The translations under genes and the position numbers were made by a program. From NCBI GenBank assembly GCA_035480775.1, contig DATIHK010000028.1, forward strand, positions 1-37,495: a stretch of 37,495 bases of DNA, read 5' to 3'. The notes beneath the pieces are model-generated. The model was not told the origin of the DNA, made no database searches, and saw nothing but the letters and a program-made list of their open reading frames with translations. Of the stretch, positions 37,464-37,495 are shown one piece after another. This stretch comes from DATIHK01 sp035480775 (lineage in GTDB: Bacteria; Patescibacteriota; WWE3; UBA101185; UBA10185). Within the stretch, counting starts at the first letter, position 1, and each line of letters begins with the position of its first letter.

Positions 37464-37495
37464 ATGAATCAGCCAGCACGCATAAAACTTCCATT
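37464..37495 (+). CDS. Start of another SD-led gene (3' partial)
   Basis: GAGGAG lies 8 nt before ATG 37464, 12 bp after the previous stop. Ten codons are visible (MNQPARIKLP), too few to identify. The RIKLP start recalls the VQLPAARA start of the preceding protein, so a related protein is possible. Confidence 0.5.
   Translation, partial: MNQPARIKLP

Noticed and set aside
1..37495. CRISPR array or long tandem repeats
   Set aside because: No regularly spaced direct repeats were seen on reading the window; only short dyads and terminator hairpins.

Overview
The window looks like chromosomal DNA of an AT-rich, compact bacterium, most likely of the Candidate Phyla Radiation (Patescibacteria; a Microgenomates or WWE3-like lineage is my guess). 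This is inferred from gene content and style and is not proven. The genes are short and tightly packed with 1-20 nt overlaps. Metabolism looks pared down: a SUF Fe-S system, non-oxidative pentose-phosphate enzymes, a stand-alone 5'-3' exonuclease and an ATP-dependent DNA ligase. Many small proteins are unrecognisable. No rRNA, CRISPR array or insertion sequence was seen.

Layout. 1-1488 is the 3' part of a cysteine-rich protein with a lysozyme-like domain. 1492-7484 is a forward block: a cysteine-bearing ArsR-type regulator, sufC, sufB, a short sufD, sufS, a sufU/iscU-type scaffold, a DUF1858 protein, a [3Fe-4S]-type ferredoxin, a ribosome hibernation factor and a membrane-anchored FN3-like protein. 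7570-9935 holds three tRNA genes (Ile-UAU, initiator Met, a second CAU tRNA), a membrane protein, a tyrosine recombinase with altered catalytic residues, and an FtsB/DivIC-like protein. 10009-16824 carries trpS, ftsH, a methyltransferase, a 5'-3' exonuclease, nth and four small orphan genes. 16821-24777 is mostly reverse strand: a DsbA-like oxidoreductase, a 2-hydroxyacid dehydrogenase, a class II aldolase, a PfkB kinase and a split transketolase, with a cassette of three forward orphan genes inside it. 24807-25615 is a distinct GC-rich, hairpin-rich transcription unit with tiny ORFs. 25658-31423 is reverse: LOG protein, rpe, rpiB, VKOR, lgt, membrane proteins and ATP-dependent ligase. 31886-35985 is reverse: a degenerate Fic/winged-helix protein, recF, mutM and a glycosyltransferase. 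36073-37495 is forward: a membrane protein plus HEPN protein pair, then two SD-led small genes.

How it fits together. The suf block builds Fe-S clusters and probably senses them through its first gene. Transketolase, Rpe, RpiB, aldolase and the sugar kinase could interconvert pentose and hexose phosphates. DsbA plus VKOR would form extracytoplasmic disulfides, which suits the cysteine-rich exported protein at the left edge. Nth, MutM, RecF, ligase and exonuclease are DNA repair.

Two gene-start grammars are visible. Many recognisable genes have a -10 box ending 6-8 nt before the start codon, so their mRNAs should be leaderless. The small orphan genes instead have a promoter about 25-45 nt upstream, a strong AGGAGG-like ribosome binding site and often their own hairpin terminator. 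The GC-rich unit at 24.8-25.6 kb is an extreme member of the second class and is the best candidate for something undescribed.
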